Source of the DNA: Mesorhizobium sp. dw_380
Lineage (GTDB): Bacteria > Pseudomonadota > Alphaproteobacteria > Rhizobiales > Rhizobiaceae
Length of the DNA: 64,000 nucleotides
Direction of reading: 5' to 3'
NCBI RefSeq assembly: GCF_018588885.1
Contig: NZ_JAFFIW010000008.1
Location: forward strand, 1 to 64,000
Made by a program: the position numbers and the translations under genes. Below the pieces are notes generated by a model. That model was given only the letters and a program-made list of their open reading frames with translations. It searched no databases and had not been told where the DNA came from. How positions within the stretch are numbered: the first letter of the stretch is position 1; each line of letters opens with the position of its first letter. Shown piece after piece: positions 8,599 through 17,354 of the stretch.

Positions 8599-10467
8599 TC
8601 AGCCTTTGCCAATTTTTGCCGCCTTGCCCTTATCGAACCACCACAGCGTCTCGACCGGAAAGCCGAAATCGGGCTTTTGCTCGACAAAGCCGAACATGTC
8701 CCAATAGGCGACGCGGTGATTCGCCAGATAGTATGTTGGAATCCAGTCTAGCCGCGCGCGCAAGACCCGGTCGAGCGCTCTGAGGGCGGTGACGAGTTCG
8801 CTTCGGCTATGCGCCTTGCCGGCCGCCACGATCAGCGCATCGATGGCCCTGCTTTCCGTGCCGGGATAGTTGCGCTGCCCCGGCGTTTTCGCCATTCGGG
8901 AATCATAGAGCATCTCAAGGCTGTCGTCAGTGGGCGTCGCCCCGATCGACCAATGCAGCACGGTAAGATCGAAGTCGAAATCGCTGTGCCGCTGTTCGTA
9001 CTGCGCCGAATCGATTTGCCGGATCGAGGCGTCGATCCCGATCGCCTTCATATTCTCGGACCATGGGGTGAAGATGCGAACGATGCCGTCATCTTCCGCC
9101 AGCATTTCAACCCGCAGCCGCTCGCCCTTGTCATTGACGACGAAACTGCCGGCGCGCTTCCAGCCGGCTTGCGCGAGCAGTCTCGAAGCCTCGCTCAGCA
9201 GCTTGCGGTCATGGCCCGAACCGTCGGAGAGGGGCTGCGTCACCGCTTCACCAAAGACCTCTGGCGGCAACTCGGCCCGGAACGGCTCCAGCAGGGCCAG
9301 TTCCCCAGGCGAGGGCAGGCCTTCGGCCTTGTAGTCCGACCGTTCGAAGTTTGATTGCGAGCGCTCGTAAGAGCCGTAAAAGAGGGCGCGCTTCATCCAT
9401 TCGAAATCGAAGCATCTGGCGATCGCCCGCCGCACCCGCTCATCGCGGAATTGCGGACGACGCTGATTCAGCGCGGCACCCTGCATGTCTGGCGCTTTCT
9501 CACCGGGAAATTCCCGTTTGACGACCTTGCCGTCCTTCAGCGCCGGAAAGTCGTAACCGGTTGCCCATACCCGCGCGGTAAATTCCTCGCGAAAATGCGT
9601 GTCGCCTTTCTTGAAGGCCTCGAATGCCGCCTGCCGGTCAAGGTAAAAGTCGATCCGGATGCGGTCGAAATTGTGCAGGCCGCGGTTCACGGGTAGATCA
9701 CGGCCCCAATAGTCCGCGACGCGTTCGTATTCGACGGTCTGTCCGGCGGCCACCCGCCCCATCTTGTAGGGTCCCGAGCCGAGCGGCGGCGTCATCGTCG
9801 AGGCATCGAAAACATTGGCCGTATAAAAGGCTTTGGACACGATCGGCATCGCCACGATCGCAAGGATGTTTTGCGCGGATTGTTCGCCGTTGAAGGTGAG
9901 GTTGAGAGTGGCAGGATCGACCGCGACCGCATCCGTCATGTGCCGCAGCGCTTTGGAAAGGTTCGGATGGCCCTGTTCTTTGTAGAGTTTCAACGCGAAG
10001 GCGACGTCTTCGGCGGTCAGCGGCGAACCGTCGTTGAACCGCGCTTGCGGTCGCAGGCTGAAGCGGAAGCCATTGCGGTCTTGCGACAGGGTAACGGACT
10101 CGGCGAGCAGGCCATAGACCGCGTCCGGCTCATCGAGCGCGCTTGCCATCAGGGCATCGAAACAGAGTTCTGTGCGCGGTGGCGAATCTCCCTTCAACAC
10201 CAGGGAATTCAATGTGTTGAAAGTCAGGAAGCTCTGGTTGAGGGTGGCGTTAGGCGGCGCAAAATTCATCTGGCCGCCCTTGGGCGCATCGACATTCACA
10301 TAGTCGAAATGGGTGAAATCCGGCCTGTATTTGAGGTCGCCGAAGGCGGAGAGCCCATGCAGTTTCACGCCAGTCGCAATGTCGGCGAAGGCCTTGCCCG
10401 GCAGCATGGCGGCGGCAGCGGCGGCAGTGCCCAGGGCGAGAAAATCACGGCGGGGCAGCACCGCCAT
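8599..10467 (-). CDS. YejA-like extracellular solute-binding protein, Tat-exported copy
   Basis: The 622-residue protein starts with a twin-arginine signal (PRRDFLALG followed by an alanine-rich hydrophobic run and AFA cleavage site), so it should be folded before export to the periplasm. The mature part is a family 5 extracellular solute-binding protein (YDYVNVDAPKGG-like start, RFNDGSPLTAEDVAFALK, QRRPQFRDERVRRAIA), with the length and spelling of YejA/microcin C-binding proteins. Its ATG overlaps the stop of the preceding paralogue (TGATG). A much longer in-frame reading frame continues upstream to 11046, but it runs antiparallel in meaning to the paralogue and lacks a signal peptide, so I reject that start. 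It probably supplies ligand to YejBEF with a specificity different from its neighbour. Confidence 0.88.
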   Translation of the reverse strand: MAVLPRRDFLALGTAAAAAAMLPGKAFADIATGVKLHGLSAFGDLKYRPDFTHFDYVNVDAPKGGQMNFAPPNATLNQSFLTFNTLNSLVLKGDSPPRTELCFDALMASALDEPDAVYGLLAESVTLSQDRNGFRFSLRPQARFNDGSPLTAEDVAFALKLYKEQGHPNLSKALRHMTDAVAVDPATLNLTFNGEQSAQNILAIVAMPIVSKAFYTANVFDASTMTPPLGSGPYKMGRVAAGQTVEYERVADYWGRDLPVNRGLHNFDRIRIDFYLDRQAAFEAFKKGDTHFREEFTARVWATGYDFPALKDGKVVKREFPGEKAPDMQGAALNQRRPQFRDERVRRAIARCFDFEWMKRALFYGSYERSQSNFERSDYKAEGLPSPGELALLEPFRAELPPEVFGEAVTQPLSDGSGHDRKLLSEASRLLAQAGWKRAGSFVVNDKGERLRVEMLAEDDGIVRIFTPWSENMKAIGIDASIRQIDSAQYEQRHSDFDFDLTVLHWSIGATPTDDSLEMLYDSRMAKTPGQRNYPGTESRAIDALIVAAGKAHSRSELVTALRALDRVLRARLDWIPTYYLANHRVAYWDMFGFVEQKPDFGFPVETLWWFDKGKAAKIGKG

Positions 10468-12344
10468 CAATTGCTGCCCCTGTATTTCGCCGCCAGCGCC
10501 TTTTCCTTGTCGAGGTCGATCCACCAGGAGTCCGGATCGTATCCCGCATAGGCAGGCTGCTTGTCGGGGATGCCGAATTTGTTCCAGTAAGCCACCCAGA
10601 TCGCCGAGCGGTAATATTGCGGCACGACGTAGAAATTCCACAACAGCACGCGGTCCAGCGCATGGGTGGCGGCAACGAGATCCTCGCGGTCGGTGGCGAA
10701 GATGATACGGTCGACCAATGCATCGACGGTCGGATCCTTGATGCCCATCAGGTTTCGCGAACCGGGCGTGTCGGCGGCCTTGGAACTCCAGAAATCGCGC
10801 TGCTCGTTGCCGGCCGAATCCGACTGGCCGAACAGACCGGTGACGACATCGAAATCGAAATGGTTGACGCGGTTGATGTATTGCGTCTGGTCGATGATGC
10901 GCAGCGTGGCGTCGACGCCGATCTTGCGCAGATTGGCGATGTAGGGGCTGGCGATCACCTGATCGGTATCGTTCCAGCCCAGGATTTCGAACTTGAACGG
11001 AGCGCCGGTCTTGGCATTGACCATCTTGCCGCTCTTGATCACCCACCCAGCCTTGGCGAAGAGGTCGACGGCCTGTTTCAGGTATTTTCGCTCCGCTTGC
11101 GGCGAATCATAGACGGGCAGCTTGAACTCCTGGGTGAAGAGTTCGGGCGGCAGCTTGTCGCGGTACTTTTCCAGGATTTCCAGCTCTTTACCCTGTGGCA
11201 ACCCGCTCGATGCCAGGTCGGTGCCCTGGAAATAGCTCGAGGTGCGGGTGTTGGAACCGAAGAACAGCGTTCGGTTCATCGACTCGAAATCGAACGGATA
11301 GGTCAGCGCCTCGCGCACCAGACGATCCTGGAACAGCGGCCGCCGCTGGTTGAGCACGAAGCCCTGCATCGGCTGCGGCGAGTGGCTCTGGAAAACCTTC
11401 TTGATGACGTCGCCGGCCTTGATGGCCGGGAAATCATAGGCTGTCGCCCATTTGCGCGAGCTGAATTCGCGGTTGAGGTCTTCCAGTCCGCCCTTGGTGA
11501 AGGCCAGCCATGCCGCATTGTCGTCGAGTATGTAGGTGAACCGCCGGGTGTCGAAATTCTCGCGGCCGACCTTCACCGGCAGCTTGGCTGCCCAATAGTC
11601 CGGCACGCGCTGCCAGACGATTTCCGAACCGGGTTTGAAGCTGGCGATCTTGTAGGCGGCCGAGCCGAGCGGAATTTCCTGCGTTGGCTTGGTGATGTCG
11701 CGCTTCTTGCCGTTGGCGTCGGTACCTTCCCACCAGTGCTTCGGCAGCACGGCGAGGTCGCCGATGATCTTCGGCAGTTCCCGGTTGCCCTTCTGGTTGA
11801 AATGGAACTCGACCTCGCGGTCGGAGATGGCCACCGCATCGGTGACGTTCTCGAAATAGCGGCTGTATTGCGGGCTGTTCGCCTTTAGCACCTGGAACGA
11901 CCAGATCACGTCGTCGACCGTGATCGGCTGTCCGTCATGCCATTTCGCGCGCGGGTCGAGCCGGTATGTCGCTGAGGAATAGTCGGCCGGATATTTGTAG
12001 GCATCGGCAATCAGCGGGTGGCTGACGCTGCCTTCATCGGTCGCCTGCTCCATCAGCGTGTCGTAAAGCAGGCCGCCGCCGAATCCGAACAGGCCCGCCG
12101 CCGGCGTCCCCTGGACGATGTAGGGGTTGAAGCTGTCGAATGTCCCGAGCACCACGGAATTCAGCGTTCCGCCCTTCGGCGCGTTCGGGTTCACGTAATC
12201 ATAGTGCTGGAAATTGTCGCCGTATTTGGACTGGCCGATCAGCGATGAGGACGTGCGCCACTCGTCGGCCTGGCTCACTTGCAGCCCCGCCGTCAGCAGG
12301 ATCGCGCCAAGCAGCGACTTGAGAAGCGTTCGGCCAACCGTCAT
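10467..12344 (-). CDS. yejA: YejA-like extracellular solute-binding protein, Sec-exported copy
   Basis: The 625-residue protein has a Sec signal peptide (basic TVGRTLLK, hydrophobic LLGAILLTAGLQ, cleavage after SQA). Its mature family 5 solute-binding fold includes YDYVNPNAPKGG, KWHDGQPITVDDVIWSF and LNQRRPLFQDRLVREALTY. It is the first gene of the transporter run and overlaps the Tat-exported paralogue, so the importer has two dedicated periplasmic receptors. YejA proteins bind oligopeptides or peptide-nucleotide antibiotics. About 110 bp upstream of the start, between it and the terminator of the cytochrome gene, are available for the operon promoter; I see no recognisable operator there. 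Confidence 0.9.
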   Translation of the reverse strand: MTVGRTLLKSLLGAILLTAGLQVSQADEWRTSSSLIGQSKYGDNFQHYDYVNPNAPKGGTLNSVVLGTFDSFNPYIVQGTPAAGLFGFGGGLLYDTLMEQATDEGSVSHPLIADAYKYPADYSSATYRLDPRAKWHDGQPITVDDVIWSFQVLKANSPQYSRYFENVTDAVAISDREVEFHFNQKGNRELPKIIGDLAVLPKHWWEGTDANGKKRDITKPTQEIPLGSAAYKIASFKPGSEIVWQRVPDYWAAKLPVKVGRENFDTRRFTYILDDNAAWLAFTKGGLEDLNREFSSRKWATAYDFPAIKAGDVIKKVFQSHSPQPMQGFVLNQRRPLFQDRLVREALTYPFDFESMNRTLFFGSNTRTSSYFQGTDLASSGLPQGKELEILEKYRDKLPPELFTQEFKLPVYDSPQAERKYLKQAVDLFAKAGWVIKSGKMVNAKTGAPFKFEILGWNDTDQVIASPYIANLRKIGVDATLRIIDQTQYINRVNHFDFDVVTGLFGQSDSAGNEQRDFWSSKAADTPGSRNLMGIKDPTVDALVDRIIFATDREDLVAATHALDRVLLWNFYVVPQYYRSAIWVAYWNKFGIPDKQPAYAGYDPDSWWIDLDKEKALAAKYRGSN

Positions 12345-12461
12345 GCACTATCCTCTTCGCGATGCGTGCCAGATCATTCCGCAAGTGCAATCCTAGATGA
12401 TTTGACGCTCGTGAAAACCGCCCTGCGCGGCTTTGTCGCCGCGCATGCGGATTTCCCAACG

Positions 12462-12490
12462 AAAAAAGCCGGGCTGAACCCGGCTTTTTC
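12462..12490 (-). terminator. intrinsic terminator after the cytochrome c gene
   Basis: A GC-rich stem (AAGCCGGG paired with CCCGGCTT, loop CTGAA) is flanked by A and T runs on both sides, so it can end transcripts from either strand. It lies about 25 bp past the stop codon of the minus-strand cytochrome c gene, where it most likely acts. Confidence 0.85.
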
Positions 12491-12515
12491 AAGGTCATGG
12501 AGACGATATCTCTGG

Positions 12516-13181
12516 TTATTTGGCCGGAGCAGCCGGAGCAGCCGGCTTTGCCGGTGCGGCGCCGTCAGCGGGCTTTGCCGGCGCGGCTCCATCGGCCGGC
12601 TTGGCGGGCGCGGAGGCGTCTGCGGCGGCACCAGGTGCCGGCAGCGGCTTTGGATTGTCCGACAGCGTGCGCAGATAGGCGATGACGTTGGCGCGGTCCT
12701 CGTCCTTGGGCAGGCCGGCGAAGCCCATGGCCGTACCCTTCACGAATTTCTTCGGCGAGGTGATGAAGTGGTCGATGTTGTCATAGGTCCACTTCTCGGC
12801 GCCGCCCTTGGAGAATTCCTTCATGCCGGCCGAATAGGCGAAGCCTTCATGTTCGGCGACCGGGCGGTCGACGAGATCCCAGAGGTCCGGGCCGACCTTG
12901 TTCGGGCCACCCTTTTCGCCGGAATGGCAGGCCTGGCATTTCTTGAAGACGGCCGCACCCTGCTCGACATTGGCGGCTGCCAGACGGTCGGCGATCGGCT
13001 TGGCCGCGGCGGCCGGCGCGGCCGGGCCGCCTTCGGCGGGTTCCGCGGCCTCGATGGCGAAGCCGGGCTTTTCGGGGGCCGGCGAGGCAAACAGCGCGTC
13101 CGACACAATGCCGACCGAGAAAACGACGAAAACGGTCCCGAGCAATCCGGCGAGCAGTTTGTTGACTTCGTTGGAATCCAT
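12516..13181 (-). CDS. membrane-anchored class I cytochrome c, CycM-like
   Basis: The 221-residue protein has one N-terminal membrane segment (LLAGLLGTVFVVFSVGIV) without an obvious cleavage site, so it is probably anchored with the heme domain in the periplasm. The heme motif CQACH is at residues 82-86 and a likely sixth-ligand methionine is at residue 151 (GTAMGFAGLP). Fold and spacing match the cytochrome c552/CycM group that carries electrons from the bc1 complex to aa3 oxidase in rhizobia. A disordered C-terminal tail of about 40 residues consists of AAPAKPADG-type repeats, which is unusual. The ATG at 13181 gives the membrane anchor directly; the longer upstream frame has no support. 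It is divergent from kdsB. Confidence 0.88.
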   Translation of the reverse strand: MDSNEVNKLLAGLLGTVFVVFSVGIVSDALFASPAPEKPGFAIEAAEPAEGGPAAPAAAAKPIADRLAAANVEQGAAVFKKCQACHSGEKGGPNKVGPDLWDLVDRPVAEHEGFAYSAGMKEFSKGGAEKWTYDNIDHFITSPKKFVKGTAMGFAGLPKDEDRANVIAYLRTLSDNPKPLPAPGAAADASAPAKPADGAAPAKPADGAAPAKPAAPAAPAK

Positions 13182-13376
13182 ACGCCCCTTGCTCCCTTTT
13201 CCGGCGGACCGAACCGTCCACTCCGTCCGTCGGTATCGAGACCTGCCCCTCCGGAGGCGGTCAAATCGCGCGGAAACTAGGTCTTTTGCTCGGGCGTTGC
13301 AACACCTATAAGGGCGCTGCCAGTGAGACCTTTTGCCACTTTTCCTTGTCCTCTTTTCGAACGCCTTGCCATAGCG

Positions 13377-14105
13377 ATGTCCACCCTGATCCTGATCCCG
13401 GCCCGCATGGCCTCGACCCGCCTGCCGGGCAAGCCGCTGGCCGACATCGCCGGCGCTCCGATGATCGTCCATGTCGCACGCCGTGCGGCCGAGGCCGGCC
13501 TCGGCCGGGTGGTGGTGGCGACCGACACGCAAAGCGTCGCCGAAGTGGTGCGCGCGCATGGTTTCGAGGCGGTGATGACCCGCATGGATCACGAGTCGGG
13601 TTCGGATCGCATCCACGAGGCGCTGGTCGCGCTTGATCCCGGGCGCAAGGTCGAAACGATCGTCAACGTGCAGGGCGACCTGCCGACCATCGATCCCGGC
13701 ATCATTGCCGCCGCGCTCAGGCCGTTCGAGGATGCGGCCGTGGATATAGCCACGCTCGGTGTCGAGATCGTCCGCGAGGCGGAAGGGACCAATCCCAACG
13801 TCGTCAAGATCGTCGGCTCGCCGCTGTCGGCCACGAGGCTGAGGGCGCTCTATTTCACCCGCGCCACCGCGCCATGGGGCGAGGGGCCGCTCTATCACCA
13901 TGTCGGCCTCTACGCCTATCGCCGCGCGGCACTCGAGCGCTTCGTCGCGCTGAAGCCGTCGCCGCTCGAGCGCCGCGAGCGGCTGGAGCAGTTGCGGGCG
14001 CTGGAAGCCGGCATGCGCATCGATGCCGAGATCGTCCAGTCGCTGCCGCTTGGCGTCGACACGCCGGAAGACCTCGATCGCGCCCGAACCATCCTTTCAC
14101 ACTGA
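13377..14105 (+). CDS. kdsB: 3-deoxy-manno-octulosonate cytidylyltransferase
   Basis: The 242-residue enzyme activates KDO as CMP-KDO for lipid A/core lipopolysaccharide synthesis in the cytoplasm. The nucleotide-binding N-terminus [15 protein letters not shown] is the family signature, and [15 protein letters not shown] and [15 protein letters not shown] blocks follow in the expected order. I chose the ATG at 13377 because the hydrophobic first strand begins right after it. It is followed 42 bp later by the prephenate dehydratase gene on the same strand, an association common in Rhizobiales. Confidence 0.95.
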   Translation: MSTLILIPARMASTRLPGKPLADIAGAPMIVHVARRAAEAGLGRVVVATDTQSVAEVVRAHGFEAVMTRMDHESGSDRIHEALVALDPGRKVETIVNVQGDLPTIDPGIIAAALRPFEDAAVDIATLGVEIVREAEGTNPNVVKIVGSPLSATRLRALYFTRATAPWGEGPLYHHVGLYAYRRAALERFVALKPSPLERRERLEQLRALEAGMRIDAEIVQSLPLGVDTPEDLDRARTILSH

Positions 14106-14147
14106 CAAATCCCTTCGAACAGAGACACCGTGAATCGAGACTTGGCC

Positions 14148-15011
14148 ATGCCCGAAAAAACCAACAGAATATCCTTCCAGGGCGAGCCCGGCGCCAATTC
14201 CGATACTGCCTGCCGCAACGTCTATCCCTCGATGGAGCCGTTGCCATGCCCGACCTTCGAGGATGCGTTCAACGCCGTCGAGACCGGCAAGGCCGATCTC
14301 GCCATGATCCCGATCGAGAACACCATCGCCGGCCGCGTCGCCGACATCCATCACCTGCTGCCGGAATCCAGGCTGCACATCATCGGCGAATATTTCCTGC
14401 CGATCCATTTCCAGCTGATGGTGCTGCCCGGCGTCAGGCGCGACGAAATCAAGACCGTGCACAGCCACATCCACGCGCTTGGCCAGTGCCGCAAATACGT
14501 CCGCAAGAATGGCTGGAAAGCAGTCGTCGCCGGTGACACCGCGGGTGCGGCCAAGATGGTCTCCGAGGTCAAGGACCGCACCATGGCGGCGCTGTCGCCG
14601 GCGTTGGCCGCGACGCTCTACGGGCTCGATATCATCGAGGAGAATGTCGAGGACACCGATTCCAACGTCACCCGCTTCGTCGTCCTGACCAAGAACAAAC
14701 AATGGGCAGAGCGCCCGTCACCAGACGTCAAGATGATGACGACCTTCATCTTCCGCGTCCGCAACGTGCCGGCCGCGCTCTATAAGGCGATGGGTGGCTT
14801 CGCCACCAACGGCATCAACATGACCAAGCTGGAGAGTTACCAGCTGGGTGCCTTCACGGCGACGCTGTTCTACGCCGACATCGAGGGCCATCCCGACGAT
14901 CCGCTGGTCAAGCTGGCGCTGGACGAGCTTCGCTTCTTCTCACGCGAAATGCGGATCCTGGGCGTCTATCCGGCCAGCGAGTCGCGTGAACAGTGGAAGG
15001 TGGCGGACTAG
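14148..15011 (+). CDS. pheA: prephenate dehydratase
   Basis: This 287-residue monofunctional enzyme converts prephenate to phenylpyruvate in phenylalanine synthesis. The catalytic region has FQGEPGANSDTA at the N-terminus and the DSNVTRFVVL block that contains the TRF motif of prephenate dehydratases. A C-terminal ACT domain (TTFIFRVRNVPAALYKAMGGF) provides feedback control; its ligand motif is ESYQ rather than the ESRP of the enterobacterial enzyme. No chorismate mutase domain is fused. A GTG at 14130 could extend the protein by six residues. It is probably cotranscribed with kdsB. Confidence 0.93.
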   Translation: MPEKTNRISFQGEPGANSDTACRNVYPSMEPLPCPTFEDAFNAVETGKADLAMIPIENTIAGRVADIHHLLPESRLHIIGEYFLPIHFQLMVLPGVRRDEIKTVHSHIHALGQCRKYVRKNGWKAVVAGDTAGAAKMVSEVKDRTMAALSPALAATLYGLDIIEENVEDTDSNVTRFVVLTKNKQWAERPSPDVKMMTTFIFRVRNVPAALYKAMGGFATNGINMTKLESYQLGAFTATLFYADIEGHPDDPLVKLALDELRFFSREMRILGVYPASESREQWKVAD

Positions 15012-15071
15012 CTTTCTTGTTTGGGTAGGATTTCTCGGACAACACCTTGGGCCGGCGGATTGCGGTCAACT

Positions 15072-15908
15072 CTAAGTGTCGAAGGCTCGATCCGAACCAA
15101 TGAGTCGTGCGATTCTGTCGATTGTCGCGCGCACCTCCGGCAATTTGCGATCATCGCCGTGCACCACCAGCCATTGTTCATGTGACAGCTCCTCTATCAC
15201 ATCATCGGTGCGAACCAGATCGTTGTGGGCATCACCAACAAAGCAGGGCAACACCACATGGCCAGCGCCAGCAAGCGCGAGGTCAAGGAGCGAGCGCGGC
15301 TGGGTGACTTCAATGCGTATTTGATCCCGTTTTTTGGCGCGCACCCAGATTGCCGATGGCGTATTCACCATCGCCGCAATCCAATCAGCTTTTCGAACAG
15401 CATTCGGATGTGCATAGGGAGCAAATGCTACGATCTTTGTTCTACGAGCCGCGAGTCCCGGCTCGGACGGACGCCGGTTCCGAATTCCGATCAAGGCCTC
15501 GCGCCTGCCTATATTCTGCACCTCTTCAACGGCGCTGAAGACAATGTTCCGGCCGGTCACTTCCAGTTTTTCAATGTTGCGCGCCAGATACCACGTCATC
15601 CAGGTGCCCGCGGATACACGGATGGGTGCCGACACGTTTCGCCGTGAGAACTCCCTTGCGATATCCAGGAACCGCTGATCGATGATCTCCGCCTGAGATG
15701 TCAGCGCTCGACCTGCTGCCGTCAACTCATAGCCGGATGGCAGCCGAGAGAACAACTCGGCGCCCAACGCCCGTTCAAGGTCGACGATATGCCGGCTCAG
15801 CGTTGCCGCGCTCTGACCAACAGCCTTAGCTGCGGACGACAGGCTTCCATCGCGTGCGACTGCCAGAAAGATTCGCAGATCCGACCAATCCATGGCTATT
15901 TCATTCAT
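15072..15908 (-). CDS. LysR-family transcriptional regulator
   Basis: The 278-residue protein has an N-terminal winged helix-turn-helix (DLRIFLAVARDGSLSSAAKA, then SAATLSRHIVDLERALGAELF) and a C-terminal effector-binding domain that is slightly short for the family. The start at 15908 is supported by an AGGAG ribosome-binding site six bases upstream; an in-frame ATG at 15893 is less likely. It is divergently transcribed from an aldo/keto reductase gene, with 86 bp between the starts, the usual arrangement for a LysR regulator acting on its neighbour. The effector is unknown. Codon use is less GC-biased than in the flanking housekeeping genes. Confidence 0.88.
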   Translation of the reverse strand: MNEIAMDWSDLRIFLAVARDGSLSSAAKAVGQSAATLSRHIVDLERALGAELFSRLPSGYELTAAGRALTSQAEIIDQRFLDIAREFSRRNVSAPIRVSAGTWMTWYLARNIEKLEVTGRNIVFSAVEEVQNIGRREALIGIRNRRPSEPGLAARRTKIVAFAPYAHPNAVRKADWIAAMVNTPSAIWVRAKKRDQIRIEVTQPRSLLDLALAGAGHVVLPCFVGDAHNDLVRTDDVIEELSHEQWLVVHGDDRKLPEVRATIDRIARLIGSDRAFDT

Positions 15909-15994
15909 GCGCTACTCCTCTTCATTTTTGTCGACTCACATCTGAAGCCGATCCGGAGCATATCAAGACCGGGCATTCAGCGGAGAACGGCAAT

Positions 15995-16981
15995 ATGGCA
16001 GCGCAAATTCACTTGGGATCGCGGATTGGCATGGGCTGCTGGGCAATCGGCGGCCACTTTTGGTCAGGCGAGGTCCCCGTCGGATATTCCGGCGCCGACG
16101 ACAGCGAATCCGTCAGGACCATTCATGCGGCATGGGATGGTGGAATTCGGCTCTTCGATACGTCGGCGGTGTATGGTGCGGGGCACTCAGAAGCGCTTTT
16201 AGGCGAGGCCCTATCAGGCCGTTCGGAAGCAGTTATCGTGTCGAAATTCGGCCATTCGTTTGATCCGGTTTCCCGCCAGATGACTGGCCCGAGGTTCGAC
16301 CCCGACTATGTGCGCTGGTCGGTTGGTGAGAGCCTTCGCCGACTAGGTAGTGATTGCATCGACGTGATGTTGCTCCACCTGAACGATCTCTCGATCGAAC
16401 ACGCGGAACCGGCGTTTGAGGTCTTGGAGCAATTTGTCCAAGCTGGAGATATTCGAAGTTATGGCTGGAGCACTGACTTTCCGCCAAACGTCGGTGCATT
16501 CGCTGACTGGAGCAGCTTTTCCACGGTCCAGCATTCGATGAATGTCTTCTTCGATGCGCCGTCAATGTGCAAAACTGCACATGACAACGGGTTGGCGCAG
16601 CTGATCCGGTCGCCGCTCGCCATGGGCGTGTTGACGGGCAAATTCTCGGACGGACGGGCGGTTCCACCAGACGATGTCAGGTCGGTTGCCGCAGATTGGC
16701 AGGTATACTTTGAAGCATCGCGCGCCCGTTCCGAGTTGACCAGGCAGATCGACGCAATCCGCGAGTTACTCACCGCTGGCGGGCGGACGCTCGGTCAGGG
16801 GGCGTTGTGCTGGCTGCTGGCGAAAGGCGGCAACATTCACCCCATCCCGGGCGCAAAAACCGCCAAACAGGCTGTTGAGAACGCCGCAGCCATGGAGTTT
16901 GGGCCACTGCCAGAGACCGTGATGGCTGAGATCGAAACCATACTGCAAAGACCGCCAGAAGGTGAGTTTCGCTCCCGATAG
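15995..16981 (+). CDS. aldo/keto reductase
   Basis: The 328-residue protein is a TIM-barrel NADPH-dependent oxidoreductase. The catalytic tetrad can be placed: aspartate and tyrosine in FDTSAVYGAGHSE, lysine in VSKFG and histidine in MLLHLN. The cofactor-binding C-terminus is IPGAKTAKQAVENAAA. It belongs to the broad group of sugar or aldehyde reductases (YajO/IolS-like), and the substrate cannot be told. The ATG at 15995 follows a GGAGA site. The divergent LysR gene is probably its regulator. Confidence 0.88.
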   Translation: MAAQIHLGSRIGMGCWAIGGHFWSGEVPVGYSGADDSESVRTIHAAWDGGIRLFDTSAVYGAGHSEALLGEALSGRSEAVIVSKFGHSFDPVSRQMTGPRFDPDYVRWSVGESLRRLGSDCIDVMLLHLNDLSIEHAEPAFEVLEQFVQAGDIRSYGWSTDFPPNVGAFADWSSFSTVQHSMNVFFDAPSMCKTAHDNGLAQLIRSPLAMGVLTGKFSDGRAVPPDDVRSVAADWQVYFEASRARSELTRQIDAIRELLTAGGRTLGQGALCWLLAKGGNIHPIPGAKTAKQAVENAAAMEFGPLPETVMAEIETILQRPPEGEFRSR

Positions 16982-17042
16982 CCGCCGCTCCGTCGTGGCT
17001 TCACAACGGCCGCTTGGGGTCGAACGCGGTTTTTCGGAATGA

Positions 17043-17345
17043 CTATCCCCAGCCCAGCGGCACGTAATCGATCTCCATGAACGTCTCGACCTCCGGCACC
17101 CAGCGGTCGCGCACGAAGGCGACATGGTCCGGATGGTCGTTGTACCTGTTGTAGGCAGCCTGGTCGGCGAACTCCATGGAGAAGCCGAACTGGTAGTCGT
17201 TCTTGGGGCTGACTTGCCGCAACTGTTCGAAATGGGTGACGCCCCGGATCGCCGAGAGGATTTTCCTGGCGTCGACGAGGAACCGCTTTTCGTCCAGCGA
17301 ATGCGGCGCATGCTTCAATGTGAACACTACGGTGTGACGGATCAT
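17043..17345 (-). CDS. Dabb (stress-responsive alpha/beta barrel) domain protein
   Basis: This is a compact 100-residue dimeric ferredoxin-like domain protein. The start MIRHTVVFTLKHA and the end FVRDRWVPEVETFMEIDYVPL are typical of the Dabb family, with the conserved histidine in the first strand. Family members have been linked to stress responses, and a few act in polyketide cyclisation or aldehyde turnover; no activity can be assigned here. It starts nine bases after the nudC stop, so it is the last gene of a HIT-nudC-Dabb run. Confidence 0.82.
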   Translation of the reverse strand: MIRHTVVFTLKHAPHSLDEKRFLVDARKILSAIRGVTHFEQLRQVSPKNDYQFGFSMEFADQAAYNRYNDHPDHVAFVRDRWVPEVETFMEIDYVPLGWG

Positions 17346-17354
17346 TTTCTGCTC

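Noticed and set aside
10468..11046. Upstream extension of the Tat-type binding-protein frame to give 815 residues
   Set aside because: The extension overlaps the paralogous binding-protein gene in another frame, and the twin-arginine signal peptide starts at 10467.
13182..13901. Upstream extension of the cytochrome c frame through kdsB
   Set aside because: The extra 240 residues lie antisense to kdsB, and the membrane anchor begins at the ATG at 13181.
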